A DNA stretch of 34,128 bases from Micrococcaceae bacterium UBA3381 (GCA_002358975.1 DEPX01000059.1:15657-49784); one strand, 5' to 3'; positions 8,778-16,220 are shown, numbered from the stretch's first letter. Made by a program: numbers and translations. Notes: generated from the sequence alone by a model not told the origin.

Positions 8778-10643
8778 ATGGCAGGACGCATTACTCGACA
8801 ATCCATCGATAAGGTACTTGAGGCAACGGATCTTAAGGCTGTAGTTGAAGAACACGTTTCTCTGCGAACAGCTGGTATTGGTTCGTATAAAGGGCTCTGC
8901 CCATTCCATGACGAACGCACTCCCTCCTTCCACGTAACTCCAACTAAGGGTTTTTACCATTGTTTCGGCTGTCAAGAATCTGGCGATGCCATTAAATTCC
9001 TGATGGAACTGCAACATACCTCGTTCACGGAAACGGTGGAGATTCTTGCGATGCGAGCCAATGTCCAGTTGGAATATGAAGAAGGTGAAGCACCGGACCG
9101 GGAGGCAACAACTACCCGTCAACGCCTGTTACAGGCCCACCAGATTGCCGATGAATACTATCAACAGGCTCTTGAATCGCCGGCCGGCATGGCCGGCCGA
9201 GAATTCCTGAAGGATAAAGGCTTCACCAAGCAGGATGCTGAGCATTTTGGTATCGGTTATTCGCCATCCGGATGGGGTAATTTGCTCGCTCATTTGCAGC
9301 AGCGTGGATTTTCTCTCGAGGAACTGAAAGAAACAGGACTTTTTTCCGAAGGGCGTCGTGGTCTCTACGACAGATTTCGGAATCGTTTGATGTGGCCAAT
9401 AAAGGATATGACGGGCAATACCATTGGTTATGGTGCTCGGCAGCTAGCAGATGACGATAACGGGCCGAAATATTTGAATACCCCGGAAACCACCCTCTAT
9501 AAGAAATCACGGGTGTTGTACGGGCTGAATTTGGCCAAAAATGAGATCGCTAAGCAACGGCAGCTTGTGGTGGTCGAAGGGTATACCGATGTCATGGCGG
9601 CACATCTTGCTGGAATTACCACCGCTGTAGCTACCTGCGGGACAGCATTTGGTGAAAGCCACGTTCGTATTGCACGACGGCTCATCACCGACGATGGATC
9701 TGGTGGTGAGATTATTTTTACCTTCGATGGTGACGAAGCTGGACAAAAGGCAGCGATGCGTGCCTTCGAATTTGATAACCAAATCGTTGCTAAGACTTTT
9801 GTGGCCGTCGCACCGGAAGGCCAAGACCCCAACGACTTGCGGCAGCTTTACGGTGATGACGCTGTTCGTCGTCTTGTTGATTCCCGTGAGCCCTTATTTG
9901 AATTCGCAATCAAAACGCGATTGAAAGAGTACAACCTAGATTCCGTAGAGGGCCGAACCGGGGCGCTGCACTATGCGGCACCAATCGTTAAAGAGATACG
10001 AGATCCCCTAATGCGCGATGGATATATTCGAGAGCTTGCTGGGTGGCTTGGTATGGATGTTGACGCTGTTCATGGAGCCGTTCAACGTGCTCCAAAGGCC
10101 TCCGAAGCCAAAAGGTCTTATGACAGACAGCACCAGGTACACGATTCGCAGGATACTGAGGCCCAAAATTTTCGGCCTGACCTTCGTGATCCTGTGGCAC
10201 GGATGGAAAAAGAAGCTCTGGAAGTTATTCTCCAACGGCCCGAATCGTTATCTCAGGAACAATGGAGGGCGTTATATACCTCAAAGTTTAAAGTGCCGGT
10301 CTATAGTGCGATACAGACCGCTATTTTGGCTGCCGCACGAAATGCCCAAGATACCTCTAATTGGGTCCAGCACGTAACCTCTGAAGTTCCGCAACCGTTG
10401 TATTCTTTTGTGACAGAACTCGCAGTAGCGCCCTTGCCAGCCTCGAGCGAGGAGGAGGTGATGCGTTACAGCCGCGACATCATGAACCGTCTATTAGAAA
10501 TGCAAATTACTGAGCAAAAAGCTGACCTAATAGGCAGGCTACAACGATGGGACGCACAGCAAGATCCTGAAGGCTTTCAGGCCCTCCAACAGCGACTCGT
10601 TGAGTTAGAAAACCAACGGCGTTTCCTGCGCCCTATCGACTAG
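8778..10643 (+). CDS. dnaG: DNA primase
   Basis: Synthesises the RNA primers for chromosomal replication. The zinc-ribbon CHC2 domain has C41, H44, C62 and C65 (CPFH...HCFGC). The catalytic core includes the toprim motif VVVEGYTDVMAAH (glutamate at about 267) and FTFDGDEAGQ (aspartates at about 317 and 319). The C-terminal DnaB-interacting part is present, and 621 residues is the usual length. The frame extends up to a GTG at 8745, but ATG 8778 is chosen because actinobacterial DnaG begins with MAGRI-like sequence. A long inverted repeat starts inside the last codons and continues downstream. Confidence 0.97.
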   Translation: MAGRITRQSIDKVLEATDLKAVVEEHVSLRTAGIGSYKGLCPFHDERTPSFHVTPTKGFYHCFGCQESGDAIKFLMELQHTSFTETVEILAMRANVQLEYEEGEAPDREATTTRQRLLQAHQIADEYYQQALESPAGMAGREFLKDKGFTKQDAEHFGIGYSPSGWGNLLAHLQQRGFSLEELKETGLFSEGRRGLYDRFRNRLMWPIKDMTGNTIGYGARQLADDDNGPKYLNTPETTLYKKSRVLYGLNLAKNEIAKQRQLVVVEGYTDVMAAHLAGITTAVATCGTAFGESHVRIARRLITDDGSGGEIIFTFDGDEAGQKAAMRAFEFDNQIVAKTFVAVAPEGQDPNDLRQLYGDDAVRRLVDSREPLFEFAIKTRLKEYNLDSVEGRTGALHYAAPIVKEIRDPLMRDGYIRELAGWLGMDVDAVHGAVQRAPKASEAKRSYDRQHQVHDSQDTEAQNFRPDLRDPVARMEKEALEVILQRPESLSQEQWRALYTSKFKVPVYSAIQTAILAAARNAQDTSNWVQHVTSEVPQPLYSFVTELAVAPLPASSEEEVMRYSRDIMNRLLEMQITEQKADLIGRLQRWDAQQDPEGFQALQQRLVELENQRRFLRPID

Positions 10644-10673
10644 TAAATAGTTCGCGGCAGCAGGAAACGCCGT
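10616..10673 (+). terminator. Stem-loop at the end of dnaG
   Basis: ACGGCGTTTCCTGC at 10616-10629 is perfectly complementary to GCAGGAAACGCCGT at 10660-10673, a 14-bp stem with a 30-base loop. The left arm encodes some of the last residues of DnaG and the stop codon lies in the loop. No T-run follows, so it may be a factor-assisted terminator or an mRNA 3'-end stabiliser rather than a classic intrinsic terminator. Confidence 0.6.
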
Positions 10674-10750
10674 CACGCCAAGTAATCATTGGCTGGACCT
10701 CAGGGTGTGGAGTGGAGTGTCAATGATCAAGACATCTTTTGGCGTCTAAC

Positions 10751-11125
10751 TTAGACCGCCCATGACACTGCGTTGCCGGCTAATCCCACAAGCGAAGTGG
10801 CATTATCTTCACCAGCACCTTCGATATCGGCACCGTCGTCATCGGATTCCTGATCCATCGGATCTTCATTGGTGTCCTCGTCTGCGGGGTCGTCACCTTC
10901 AGGATCTTCACCTTCAGGGTCTTCGCCCATGGGATCGTCTTCCATGTCGTCCCCATTATCCCCGGTGTCTTCCTGAGCCGGGTCACTCTGCTCCATGTCT
11001 GGTTCCTCAGGTTCTTCTTGCTGAGGTTCGTCATTTCCACCGCAAGCAGTGAAGAGAGCTAGAGCAGCCACGCCCACGAGACCGGTGTACAGCTTGGAAC
11101 GGCTAGAATCAGTTTTCTTAAACAC
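10751..11125 (-). CDS. Small acidic lipoprotein
   Basis: A 124-residue predicted lipoprotein with lipobox LFTAC and cysteine 28. The mature part is very acidic and low in complexity, with repeated EDPEG/GDDP units that could chelate cations or act as a spacer. No known domain is seen. The GTG start has AAGGAG seven bases upstream. The signal peptide (positively charged start, GLVGVAALALFTAC) nearly matches that of the PepSY lipoprotein beyond dnaG, which suggests a shared origin for at least the secretion signal. Function unknown. Confidence 0.75.
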   Translation of the reverse strand: MFKKTDSSRSKLYTGLVGVAALALFTACGGNDEPQQEEPEEPDMEQSDPAQEDTGDNGDDMEDDPMGEDPEGEDPEGDDPADEDTNEDPMDQESDDDGADIEGAGEDNATSLVGLAGNAVSWAV

Positions 11126-11281
11126 GGCTTAACTCCTTACGTTCGTTCAGCTTTTCGTTCTATCGGTTTTCAAGATGGCCCTGAAGAGGTCCAACTGGTT
11201 ATCGAGTCTACTGATCACATGGCATGATTTGCACCAGCTCTGATTGGTCGATGGGCAAAGAGTTGAGCTGAATTCGTTGAT

Positions 11282-11311
11282 TAGACAATGTAGAAAAAGG
11301 TCTGCTATAGT
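11282..11311 (+). promoter_or_regulatory. Sigma-A-type promoter for tRNA-Asn
   Basis: TAGACA at 11282-11287 and TATAGT at 11306-11311 are separated by 18 bases. They lie 15 bases before the mature 5' end of the tRNA, a good fit for a housekeeping promoter. Confidence 0.6.
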
Positions 11312-11326
11312 ATTCTTCTGTTGCCT

Positions 11327-11398
11327 TCCCCCATAGCTCAACGGCAGAGCACTCGACTGTTAATCGAGGGGTTGCTGGTTCGAATCCAGCTGGGGGAG
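11327..11398 (+). tRNA. tRNA-Asn (anticodon GTT)
   Basis: The acceptor arms TCCCCCA (11327-11333) and TGGGGGA (11391-11397) pair, followed by discriminator G. The D-arm contains AGCTCAACGGCAGAGC. The anticodon stem is CTCGA/TCGAG with loop CTGTTAA, giving anticodon GTT. The T-arm is GCTGGTTCGAATCCAGC. No CCA is encoded. Its position just after dnaG matches related actinobacteria. Confidence 0.97.
11360..11398 (+). other. Candidate attachment-site end (attL) in the tRNA-Asn 3' half
   Basis: Foreign-looking genes (XRE regulators, then replication and conjugation genes) begin directly after this tRNA. The 3' half of a tRNA gene is a common integration core. No second copy of the tRNA 3' end was found elsewhere in the window, so the core limits and the other junction are unknown. 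Confidence 0.3.
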
Positions 11399-11686
11399 CT
11401 GACCATCACCCTCGTCCCGCATAGCGGGGCGAGGGTGTTTTTCGTTAAGGATTCTCTCCCCTAATAGCTCACTGAGCGTTATGTCCATAACTGCCGCTAT
11501 TTTGATTAACTGTTCAAACGTAAATGGGATCTGACCGCGTAAACGCGCCGAAATCTGTGTTTGAGTAACGCCAATTGCCTGAGCAATATCAACTTGCCTC
11601 AGGCCACGTCTACCCATCCAAGCCCTTACTTCCGAGGCAAGACCAAGGGTGGCTATGTCATGTATTTCGTATGCTGATTGAGTCAT
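11360..11686 (-). CDS. XRE-family transcriptional regulator with tail running into the tRNA
   Basis: A 108-residue protein with a clear helix-turn-helix: LRQVDIAQAIGVTQTQISAR followed by RGQIPFTFEQLIKIAAVMDITLSELL, the Cro/C1-type pattern. The last 25 or so residues are encoded by the complement of the tRNA terminator and then of the tRNA-Asn T-arm and anticodon loop. They end in DSNQQPLD, the usual translation of an antisense tRNA. That tail is probably without function. The ATG is preceded closely by a G-run (TAGGGGGC). The gene is divergent from a second XRE gene and is likely involved in control of the integrated element. Confidence 0.8.
   Translation of the reverse strand: MTQSAYEIHDIATLGLASEVRAWMGRRGLRQVDIAQAIGVTQTQISARLRGQIPFTFEQLIKIAAVMDITLSELLGERILNEKHPRPAMRDEGDGQLPQLDSNQQPLD
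11407..11442 (+). terminator. Intrinsic terminator after tRNA-Asn
   Basis: CACCCTCGTCCCGC (11407-11420) pairs with GCGGGGCGAGGGTG (11424-11437) with one G-T pair and a three-base loop. Five T residues follow. It lies inside the reading frame of the XRE gene coming from the other side. Confidence 0.88.
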
Positions 11687-11704
11687 GCCCCCTACGATAG
11701 CATC

Positions 11705-11788
11705 TTGACGATAAATGTAGCGGCTGAATAGATAAACTTACTTCACACGCGCTACTTGTTCTTGCCACTGTAGCGTCTCAGCCGCTAC
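11705..11788 (+). promoter_or_regulatory. Control region between the divergent XRE genes
   Basis: A likely rightward promoter is TTGACG (11705-11710), 18 bases, TAGATA (11729-11734). GTAGCGGCTGA at 11717-11727, inside the spacer, is repeated in inverted form as TCAGCCGCTAC at 11778-11788. A second inverted pair lies between them: CGCTAC at 11750-11755 and GTAGCG at 11770-11775. Four copies of one hexamer in alternating orientation suggest operators for one or both XRE proteins, with the first placed to block the promoter. Confidence 0.55.
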
Positions 11789-11797
11789 GGTAAAGGC

Positions 11798-12052
11798 ATG
11801 AGCTATACAGATCAATTGAGAGCGAATGTAGTCTCTCACCTTTCAAAAAGAGAAATGAGCCAAGCAGTTGCAGGGGAGTCGCTGGATTTACGCCAGAATT
11901 CACTCTCTGCCCGCCTTTATGGGAAAACAGATTTTCGACTCAAAGAACTCTTGATACTGGCAGAACTTTTCGGCATTTCAATTCATGATTTGTTGAACGG
12001 TGTCGAGGAAGAGTTCTTGAACCGGGGGCTTGCAGAGGGGGTGGCAAGCTAA
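11798..12052 (+). CDS. XRE-like transcriptional regulator
   Basis: An 84-residue helix-turn-helix protein. MSQAVAGESLDLRQNSLSAR forms the HTH and YGKTDFRLKELLILAELFGI the following helices. It resembles the divergent XRE protein in layout (Q-x-x-L/I-S-A-R-L, then F-x-L/F-K/E-E/Q-L) and is probably paralogous. It is the first gene of the rightward element series, and its TAA overlaps the next ATG by one base (TAATG). A lambda-like two-repressor arrangement or an activator/repressor pair is possible. Confidence 0.82.
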   Translation: MSYTDQLRANVVSHLSKREMSQAVAGESLDLRQNSLSARLYGKTDFRLKELLILAELFGISIHDLLNGVEEEFLNRGLAEGVAS

Positions 12053-12912
12053 TGAATTCACCAATTCAGGAATGCGAACAAGGGGCTTCAGTAAATCTCT
12101 CTTCGGCAGCTGCTCGGGAAGTTACTGACAAGATTCGAGCTGGGTTAGAAGGTGTGCACCAGTTAATTATTCAGGCTTATCAGGGTCGTGCGTGGTCCTC
12201 GCTGGGATATCTGACTTGGGATGAGTATGTTCGCCGGGAGTTTGGGAACCAATCTCTGCGACCTCCTTTGGAGGAGCGAGACCAGGTGGTGCAGTCTCTG
12301 CGCGATAGCGGCATGAGTGTCCGCGCCATTGCAACTGCTACACAGTTAGGCCGGGGAACAGTCGGTCGAGTGCTTGATGATTCAGGTGTCCCAAATGGGA
12401 CACCTGAACAAGCTGGATCAGATACTGCCAAAGTCCTTGGCATAGATGGCAAAGAGTATTCGTCCCGCAAACCCTCATTTTCACCTCCAGTGAACAGTCC
12501 TGATTCGGGCGTGTTGGATGCTGTGTTGGACGCTCCAGCTGAAGACGTCGGCGTGAAGGTTTTGGATTCCGAATCAATTGGACAGAAGCGTAGTGATCAG
12601 GCCGAGAAAGTGCTGTCTGAATTTCATGGCAGCGATGTTGCTGTGTTGCCTAAAACCATGTTTCTGGCAGAAAAAATCGGTGCGTTGGTTTCACCGGTGA
12701 GTGGAGACATTGATGTTGACGCGACAGCTTATGCGGATGTTGCCAAAGATATTGCTGCTGCCTTGCGTCAATTTGCTTGGGTAGCCAAAACGTTGGCAGG
12801 TGCTGACGTCGAATTTGAGAACCGGCAATTGCTTGCAGTGGTTATCGATGATTTGCGTTTCGCTGACGATTATCTGCAGGTCACCGTTTCGGAGATGGAG
12901 GAGAAGAAATAG
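12052..12912 (+). CDS. HTH / ParB-like DNA-binding protein of the element
   Basis: A 286-residue protein. The N-terminal half has YQGRAWSSLGYLTWDEYVRREFG, seen in actinobacterial element-borne HTH proteins, then VVQSLRDSGMSVRAIATATQ and GRGTVGRVLDD, a clear resolvase/ParB-type helix-turn-helix at about 82-112. The C-terminal half is acidic and helical with no known domain. The coding region just after the HTH contains a 28-bp palindrome. Both ends overlap neighbours by one base (TAATG before, TAGTG after), so it is coupled to the XRE gene and the DUF2637 gene. A role in maintenance or regulation of the element is inferred. Confidence 0.75.
   Translation: MNSPIQECEQGASVNLSSAAAREVTDKIRAGLEGVHQLIIQAYQGRAWSSLGYLTWDEYVRREFGNQSLRPPLEERDQVVQSLRDSGMSVRAIATATQLGRGTVGRVLDDSGVPNGTPEQAGSDTAKVLGIDGKEYSSRKPSFSPPVNSPDSGVLDAVLDAPAEDVGVKVLDSESIGQKRSDQAEKVLSEFHGSDVAVLPKTMFLAEKIGALVSPVSGDIDVDATAYADVAKDIAAALRQFAWVAKTLAGADVEFENRQLLAVVIDDLRFADDYLQVTVSEMEEKK
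12381..12408. repeat. 28-bp perfect-arm palindrome inside the HTH gene
   Basis: The arms TTCAGGTGTCCCA (12381-12393) and TGGGACACCTGAA (12396-12408) are exact reverse complements separated by AA. The arms together encode DSGVPNGTPEQ-like residues directly after the HTH domain. It could be a binding site for the encoded protein or another element regulator, or an RNA hairpin within the operon. Confidence 0.7.
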
Positions 12913-14012
12913 TGCATTCCACTGAAATACATAGCAATGGTCATACTCCCGCGAAAACTGATGCAGATCTTAACGAAGCGGTGCCCCCAGCAATGCGGGT
13001 AGCTGAGGGCACCTGGGCGACAGATCAACATAGCAAGCAGTCTGTCACAGATGAGTTTAGCACTCCCGGTACGAGAGCTACTGCTGCAAAGTCCAAGCGA
13101 ATTAATCCCGATTCAGGGCTATTCATCCGTGTCGTTATGGGCGGCGTCATGGTGGCAGGACTTGTTGCTTTTGCGATTAGTTTCGTTTCTTTATATCAGG
13201 TCGCTGAGTGGTTAGGTCTGCCGCCATGGATGTGGTGGGCTGTTCCTACTTTTATTGATCTAGCTATTTTGGTCTATGCCGGACTTGTCCTCGTACACCA
13301 AGCACGTGGTGAAAGAACCTGGCCCTCATGGTTGGCGCTGGGCGCATTTACTTTATTGAGTGTGATTGCCAACTCTGCCCACGCGTTGAGTCATGGCCAT
13401 GATGCTGCTTGGCAGGCATACGTTGCCGTCCTTATCGCCGCGATGGTTCCTGTAGCGATTTTTGTTGCAACTGAGCAATTATCACGTGTCGCTATTGAAG
13501 ATCTGAACTCACGGAAGTCTGAGATTCAAGAACAGGTCGAGCTTGAAGTGTTCGAGGCGGAGCAGCAGCAACGACGTGATGAGATTGCCTTCGAGCGGGA
13601 GCAACAACAACGTGAACGTGAGCAGCAACGGTTGCGTGCTCAATGGAACACAGAGGTTGAACAGACTCGCCATGAGCAAGCCTTAGCGTCCCTCCAGGCA
13701 GAGCCACAGACCGTGAATAGTGAGCAGCAAAAGCAGCCTGCAGCATCCACACAGCAGAGCAGTGTGGTTACAGCCAAACAGCCTGTGAAGAAGCCCAGCA
13801 ATGATGATGACCTGTTGGCATTTGTCCAAGAACAAGTCGCTGAAGGTGTTGAGGTAACTGGGGCAATGGTGGCTGAATTTCTCGACGTATCTGCACGTAC
13901 CGGACGGCGGCGAATTAAAGACTTACAAGAATCCCATCCAGAGCTTTTTGCACCGGATGACCGTAACGATGTAGAGCAAACTGCACACACAGTGGTGGTA
14001 GACGATGAGTAA
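12912..14012 (+). CDS. DUF2637 (SpdB-like) membrane protein
   Basis: 366 residues. Four membrane segments lie at about 71-94, 106-128, 139-159 and 167-188 and contain the family pattern FAISFVSLY...WWAVPTFIDLAILV...ALLSV-type...ANSAHA. A Gln/Arg/Glu-rich coiled coil follows at 193-262. The C terminus (about 298-345) is a winged-helix-like region with VTGAMVAEFLDVSARTGRRR. DUF2637 proteins are typical of actinomycete plasmids and integrative elements, where SpdB-type proteins help plasmid spread within the recipient mycelium or cell. It starts with GTG overlapping the previous stop (TAGTG) and overlaps the next gene by eight bases. Confidence 0.85.
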   Translation: MHSTEIHSNGHTPAKTDADLNEAVPPAMRVAEGTWATDQHSKQSVTDEFSTPGTRATAAKSKRINPDSGLFIRVVMGGVMVAGLVAFAISFVSLYQVAEWLGLPPWMWWAVPTFIDLAILVYAGLVLVHQARGERTWPSWLALGAFTLLSVIANSAHALSHGHDAAWQAYVAVLIAAMVPVAIFVATEQLSRVAIEDLNSRKSEIQEQVELEVFEAEQQQRRDEIAFEREQQQREREQQRLRAQWNTEVEQTRHEQALASLQAEPQTVNSEQQKQPAASTQQSSVVTAKQPVKKPSNDDDLLAFVQEQVAEGVEVTGAMVAEFLDVSARTGRRRIKDLQESHPELFAPDDRNDVEQTAHTVVVDDE

Positions 14013-15321
14013 TGAAGCACTGACTTGGGCCAAGATTGTTTCGCATGAGATGGCAAGTCGATATGAGCATTTCGAGACTGCCGCTGAGGAAGCTGGCGAG
14101 AAGAAGCCGAAGAACCCCTATACGGGGACACCGCACGCGGTGCTGTGGGTGTTGGCGGATTATGCCAATGAGGATTGGCGGTGCTGGCCGTTGCATTCGA
14201 CGCTGGCACGGGACTTAGGCGGCGTTTCTACTCGCACCATTGTCCGAGCAATCAAGACGCTAGAAGAGTTCAACCTCGTTTCGAAAGTGCATTACACCAC
14301 TGAGACAGGGTCCCGGGCCGGTAGCGTGTTTCAGCTGCATGTGGAGACCTTGGATGCACTAGAGCAAGAAAACCGGAAGATGGGTATTCCTGAAAACGGA
14401 CGACGGTTTGGACGGTCGCGGAAACTAGCAAATACGTGCGGTGACAATTTGTCACGTAGGCGGCAGAAGGCAATAGAAGACTGCGGTGACAATTTGTCAC
14501 TTGGGGATGAGACCCCAGTAAATACGTGCGGTGACAATTTGTCACTTAGGGAGCCTAAGCGACAAAAACGACAGGACCTAAGTGACAATTACGACATTTC
14601 GGCCCAGGTGCCTTTAAAGGATCACGCGCGGATTAACCATCATCATCAATCATCAGACGCGCGAGACGCGACGATCGATGATGACGATGATGACCAGAAA
14701 TTCTATCGGCGGGTGAATCTTCAGCAGCTGATCGAAGAAGTGCCGGGGTTATCTGGCTACGCCGGTCAGCTTGGTCTGATTTGTGGTGCCATCGATGTGG
14801 TGCTGAATCGGGCCAGCGGCAGGATCGCTAATCCGACAGCATATCTTCGTCGGGCGTTATCCGAGGACTTATACGGCGTGCTCGGATCGGTTCCAGACTC
14901 TTCGATGCTCATGGGCAAGCCAATGCGCACACCATCGCCTTCGTCGATATGGTTTGATCCACTCTCGTTTGAGCCAGCTACTGAACAACGCCTCAGTGTG
15001 GTTGATCGCAAGCAGGAGTATCTGGGGTTGTCGTCCAACGAAAGCTCTGGTGCCAACCAAGATCTGTCGGTACCGTCCCTGGAAACCCTGTCCCACGGTG
15101 ATGTTCCGTGTACCAATCTTGATCATTTGAACAATTACGAGATGAGTAATCGGCAACTGGCTAACTGCAATCACTGTCGAGTTGAACAACAAACTGCCGA
15201 TGAGGACCACTACCCACATATCGCCAACGCAACAGCAGCTCAAATCGGTGCTTTACCGCCGCGATTGCAACGCTGGGTTGAGCAGTTTCGCGACGGTGAG
15301 CCTGTAGGGGACCAAGACTAG
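14005..15321 (+). CDS. Winged-helix replication-initiator-like protein
   Basis: 438 residues. The N-terminal winged helix (about 45-115) reads HAVLWVLADYANED, then LHSTLARDLGGVSTRTIVRA and LEEFNLVSKVHYTTETGSRAG, as in many plasmid and phage initiators and loaders. A linker at about 145-190 carries CGDNLS three times, encoded by direct repeats. The following stretch is rich in His and Asp. The C terminus has a Cys/His cluster (C-T-N-L-D-H ... C-N-H-C) that may bind zinc. Iterons inside an initiator gene are known for actinomycete plasmids, so a Rep role is inferred; no catalytic domain is seen. It overlaps the DUF2637 gene. Confidence 0.6.
   Translation: MSNEALTWAKIVSHEMASRYEHFETAAEEAGEKKPKNPYTGTPHAVLWVLADYANEDWRCWPLHSTLARDLGGVSTRTIVRAIKTLEEFNLVSKVHYTTETGSRAGSVFQLHVETLDALEQENRKMGIPENGRRFGRSRKLANTCGDNLSRRRQKAIEDCGDNLSLGDETPVNTCGDNLSLREPKRQKRQDLSDNYDISAQVPLKDHARINHHHQSSDARDATIDDDDDDQKFYRRVNLQQLIEEVPGLSGYAGQLGLICGAIDVVLNRASGRIANPTAYLRRALSEDLYGVLGSVPDSSMLMGKPMRTPSPSSIWFDPLSFEPATEQRLSVVDRKQEYLGLSSNESSGANQDLSVPSLETLSHGDVPCTNLDHLNNYEMSNRQLANCNHCRVEQQTADEDHYPHIANATAAQIGALPPRLQRWVEQFRDGEPVGDQD
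14441..14595. repeat. Iteron array (three 15-bp palindromes, 45-bp period, plus a half site)
   Basis: GTGACAATTTGTCAC occurs exactly at 14441-14455, 14486-14500 and 14531-14545, each preceded by TGCG and 45 bases apart. A fourth, partial copy (GTGACAATTACGAC) begins at 14582. The third copy runs into a hairpin, CTTAGG-GAG-CCTAAG at 14545-14559. Shortly downstream, CAT/GAT repeats at 14638-14654 and 14672-14692 form a further imperfect inverted repeat. The array is in frame with the gene. The layout suggests a replication origin or a self-binding site of the encoded protein. Confidence 0.75.
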
Positions 15322-15356
15322 AAACGGCGTAGCCAGCAGAAGGGGCATACTCAAAA

Positions 15357-16220
15357 ATGCGGGGAAATCAGTCCGAGCAGTTGTCCGAAGATGAACACCT
15401 TTTCAAAGAACAATTATCTGACGTCGTTGGCAGACTGTATCCAGTGATTGCATCACAGTTAGGCAACTTTGCTACTGAAGATGATATTGCTGACGTGGCC
15501 CAAGCAACCTGGGAATCGGCCTGGCGGTCTAGGAATAATTACGATCCCAACAAAGGACCATTACATCCGTGGGTCGTGACCATTGCGCGATATCGAGCAA
15601 TCGATTTATTCAATGCCAAAGTCACAGACATAGAGCACCAGCAATGGGATCAACACTTGGCACGTGCTGGTGATCGTAGCGATCCAGTGTTCGCAGTAGA
15701 AGCTACAGACCATGCTGACGGTGTTATTGACTCGTTGGATGCTTCTCATCAAATCACCCAGATATTGCGAGTCGTCGAAGACGTGATTCAGAACCGGGCA
15801 TCCACTGCCAGAGGGCTGTCGCTAATCATGATTTTCGATGATGATCTGGAGCTAGCGTCCAGAACGTTGGGCCTGGGCGAGGATGTCTTGCGACGGGCAC
15901 GCCGCGAATTAATCATGTGTTGTCAGGTCGTGGCCAATGCCAAACACACCGCCGAGATCGATGATGGCAGAGTGACCCTTAGGATGTTGTTGGAGTGCTT
16001 GCCATCAATGACTGAGGCCGGGGACTGGACTCGCCAACTGACGCTTGCTGTGGCGACCGCTGGGGGATTTGACCAAGTCACGATCGATCATGTGATGGAC
16101 GTAACCGGGTACTCATACAACACCGCCCGGCAATACTTAGTGCAATCGCAGCACCTGATTCAAGTCGCTGCAACGGCCATTCATCGATTCAGATCGCAAG
16201 AACGCTCGTTGTCTGGGTGA
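15357..16220 (+). CDS. Sigma-70-like (ECF-type) protein
   Basis: 287 residues. Residues 40-85 match sigma region 2: EDDIADVAQATWESAWRSR, then NNYDPNKGPLHPWVVTIARY and RAIDLF, equivalent to the D-x-V-Q-x-x-F-x-x-A-W and W-L-x-x-I-A-R-N-R-x-I-D pattern. A typical region 4 is not obvious. ASRTLGLGEDVLRRARREL at about 167-185 could be a reduced one, and a second HTH-like segment (VMDVTGYSYNTARQYL) lies at about 245-260. AAGGGG lies ten or more bases before the ATG. It sits directly upstream of the conjugation genes, so it may switch them on. It could also be a sigma-derived regulator without polymerase binding. Confidence 0.6.
   Translation: MRGNQSEQLSEDEHLFKEQLSDVVGRLYPVIASQLGNFATEDDIADVAQATWESAWRSRNNYDPNKGPLHPWVVTIARYRAIDLFNAKVTDIEHQQWDQHLARAGDRSDPVFAVEATDHADGVIDSLDASHQITQILRVVEDVIQNRASTARGLSLIMIFDDDLELASRTLGLGEDVLRRARRELIMCCQVVANAKHTAEIDDGRVTLRMLLECLPSMTEAGDWTRQLTLAVATAGGFDQVTIDHVMDVTGYSYNTARQYLVQSQHLIQVAATAIHRFRSQERSLSG

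Noticed and set aside
8628..9122. Minus-strand open frame of 164 codons across the start of dnaG
   Set aside because: It overlaps the dnaG zinc domain coding region and has no ribosome binding site or family features.
9497..9832. Minus-strand frames inside dnaG as small genes
   Set aside because: They lie wholly within the toprim coding region and have no start signals.
12381..12408. Classic parS centromere site
   Set aside because: The sequence does not match the TGTTTCACGTGAAACA consensus. It may be another type of site but not canonical parS.
13640..14209. Minus-strand open frame of 189 codons
   Set aside because: Shadow of the DUF2637 and Rep-like genes; low-complexity Ser/Thr/Pro composition.
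14441..14545. CRISPR-like array
   Set aside because: Only three 15-bp repeats, placed in frame inside a gene, with related flanks. No spacers of typical form and no cas genes.
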